A stretch of DNA of 14,956 nucleotides from Verrucomicrobiota bacterium (GTDB lineage: Bacteria; Verrucomicrobiota; Verrucomicrobiia; Limisphaerales; AV2), in assembly GCA_003218935.1 (NCBI GenBank), contig QHPA01000007.1, positions 1-14,956 of the forward strand, read 5' to 3'. The translations under genes and the position numbers were made by a program. Of the stretch, positions 14,015 to 14,956 are shown in pieces. Each line of letters opens with the position of its first letter. The stretch's first letter is position 1. The notes under the pieces were generated by a model. It saw only the letters and a list, made by a program, of their open reading frames with translations. It ran no database searches and was not told where the DNA came from.

Positions 14015-14066
14015 GATTTCATTTCAGTTATCTCCGTCGCCGGGGTTATCCTCGCCCCGTTCAACG

Positions 14067-14897
14067 ATGGAAACTCCGGCGTCTTCTCCTCCGTGGCAGC
14101 CGATCACTTTTGGCGGCGTGGCCGCTTTTTCAAGGGCTTCGTTCGGAAGGTTGTTTCTCGTCCAGTTCATCGTGGCACTGCTGGTCGCGGCGAGTGTGCT
14201 TTGTTTTTTGATGTCGGCGTGGTTCCCCTTGGTCCAGAAGGCCATCGCGCGCCTGCCGGAAAAAGGGGCGGTTCGCAATGGTCAACTCGAATGGGACAGT
14301 CCTTCGCCTTCCTGGCTCACCGAAGGGACTTTTTTGTCGATCATCGTTGACGCGGCCGGAGGCAGCCGGTTCGGACAGAGCGCGGACGTGCAACTGGAAC
14401 TCGAGCGAAACGGTTTCAAAATCTGTTCACTGTTTGGTTGCGTCGCCGTTCCTTATCCGAAGAACCGGACCATCGCGTTGAATCGTGCCGAAGCCGACCC
14501 CTGGTGGGGCGCGTGGCGGCCGTTTGCGGTCGCCGGCGCCGGCGCCGGCGTGGTGATTTGCATGATGGTGAGCTGGCTCGTGCTGGCGACAATCTATTCA
14601 CTGCCGTTGCGACTGATTACTTTTTATTCGGATCGCCAGGCCAGTTGGCCCGGCTGCTGGCGCGTTGCCGGCGCGGCGCAGTTGCCGGGGGCTTTGCTGA
14701 TGAGCGGCGCAATTCTTCTCTATGGTTTTAATCGACTGAATCTTGTCGGGCTTTTGTTTGCCTGGCTGCTGCATCTGGTCGTTGGCTGGGTCTACCTCGG
14801 CATCGCCCCGGCCCGGATGCCGCGATTGGCCGGCGCGCCGCGACGGGGAGGCAATCCGTTCGGCGGTGAGAGGAAAAAGAAAAGGTTCGGGGAATGA
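14067..14897 (+). CDS. Membrane protein of unknown function (DUF1189-like layout)
   Basis: Predicted inner-membrane protein of 276 aa. One helix at about residues 28-52 is followed by an outer domain of about 110 residues containing LPEKGAVRNGQLEWDSPSPS and FLSIIVDAAG. Three or four more helices follow at about 152-260, and a basic tail GNPFGGERKKKRFGE ends the protein. The order helix, beta-rich domain with a xNGxLxxDxP-like motif, then a helix bundle resembles DUF1189-type proteins, but this is only a layout match. ATG at 14067 is preferred over the in-frame start at 13947, whose 40 codons are translated repeat. The stop overlaps the next gene by four bases (ATGA). Confidence 0.7.
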   Translation: METPASSPPWQPITFGGVAAFSRASFGRLFLVQFIVALLVAASVLCFLMSAWFPLVQKAIARLPEKGAVRNGQLEWDSPSPSWLTEGTFLSIIVDAAGGSRFGQSADVQLELERNGFKICSLFGCVAVPYPKNRTIALNRAEADPWWGAWRPFAVAGAGAGVVICMMVSWLVLATIYSLPLRLITFYSDRQASWPGCWRVAGAAQLPGALLMSGAILLYGFNRLNLVGLLFAWLLHLVVGWVYLGIAPARMPRLAGAPRRGGNPFGGERKKKRFGE

Positions 14898-14956
14898 GCC
14901 TGCTAAAATCCGATCACTCGCTCCTCGTTCGCGGGTCCCACGCGTCGCGCAAACCA
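14894..14956 (+). CDS. Start of an unidentified gene, cut by the right edge
   Basis: An ATG at 14894 overlaps the TGA of the preceding gene (ATGA) and the frame stays open for the 21 codons in view: MSLLKSDHSLLVRGSHASRK. The overlap is typical of translational coupling, which is the main support. Too short to assign. Confidence 0.4.
   Translation, partial: MSLLKSDHSLLVRGSHASRKP

Larger units (their letters stand above)
13762..14066. other. Intergenic region with an inverted pair of hairpin repeats
   Basis: Between the DUF6941-like gene and the next membrane-protein gene. Apart from the two CCCTCTCCC-type elements (13851-13899 and 13981-14014) and a small hairpin at 13773-13789 nothing else was recognised. 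The longer open frame that starts at 13947 reads through the right-hand repeat and is not thought to be translated before 14067. Confidence 0.55.

Noticed and set aside
1..14956. tRNA, rRNA, CRISPR array or transposase
   Set aside because: No T-loop-like motif with a matching cloverleaf, no regularly spaced 25-40 base direct repeats and no transposase motifs were found by eye; the tandem arrays have no spacers.

Overview
The window looks like chromosomal DNA of a GC-rich Verrucomicrobiota bacterium, probably near the Pedosphaera/Limisphaerales group. The best marker is a 51-residue basic protein at 10434-10589 that matches, from memory, the small Lys/Arg-rich signature protein of the Planctomycetes-Verrucomicrobia-Chlamydiae superphylum. 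Gaps filled with short degenerate tandem repeats (period 7-10) and CCCTCTCCC-type hairpins fit the same lineage. The taxonomy is inference from gene content only.

Layout. 1-581 (minus): an open frame for a small membrane protein, a hairpin resembling an integron attC site, and the start of a second membrane protein running off the left edge; codon third positions here are poorer in G/C than in the core genes. 582-894: no convincing gene, three repeat arrays. 895-3555 (minus): ftsK, divergent from a YihY/BrkB-family membrane protein (3741-5441, plus). 5708-6623 (plus): a four-helix DUF4149/TMEM205-like protein and a PUR-type nucleic-acid-binding protein, convergent with rsfS. 6687-10076 (minus): cstA, nadD and rsfS, probably one transcript. 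10434-13761 (plus): PVC small basic protein, an RsuA/RluB-type pseudouridine synthase, a secreted SH3-domain protein, folD and a DUF6941-like protein, closely spaced, with folD overlapping its upstream neighbour. 13762-14066: a gap with an inverted pair of hairpin repeats. 14067-14956 (plus): a membrane protein whose stop overlaps the start of a gene cut by the right edge.

Most genes are housekeeping: chromosome segregation (FtsK), ribosome maturation and silencing (pseudouridine synthase, RsfS, perhaps the small basic protein), NAD synthesis (NadD), one-carbon metabolism (FolD) and peptide/pyruvate uptake (CstA). No tRNA, rRNA, transposase or CRISPR array was seen. The points most worth a second look are the Cys-rich, YbdD-like end of CstA, the attC-like site with possible cassette genes at the left edge, the class of tandem mini-arrays that abut start codons, the inverted hairpin pair near 13.9 kb, and a duplicated helical insert in the YihY-family protein.
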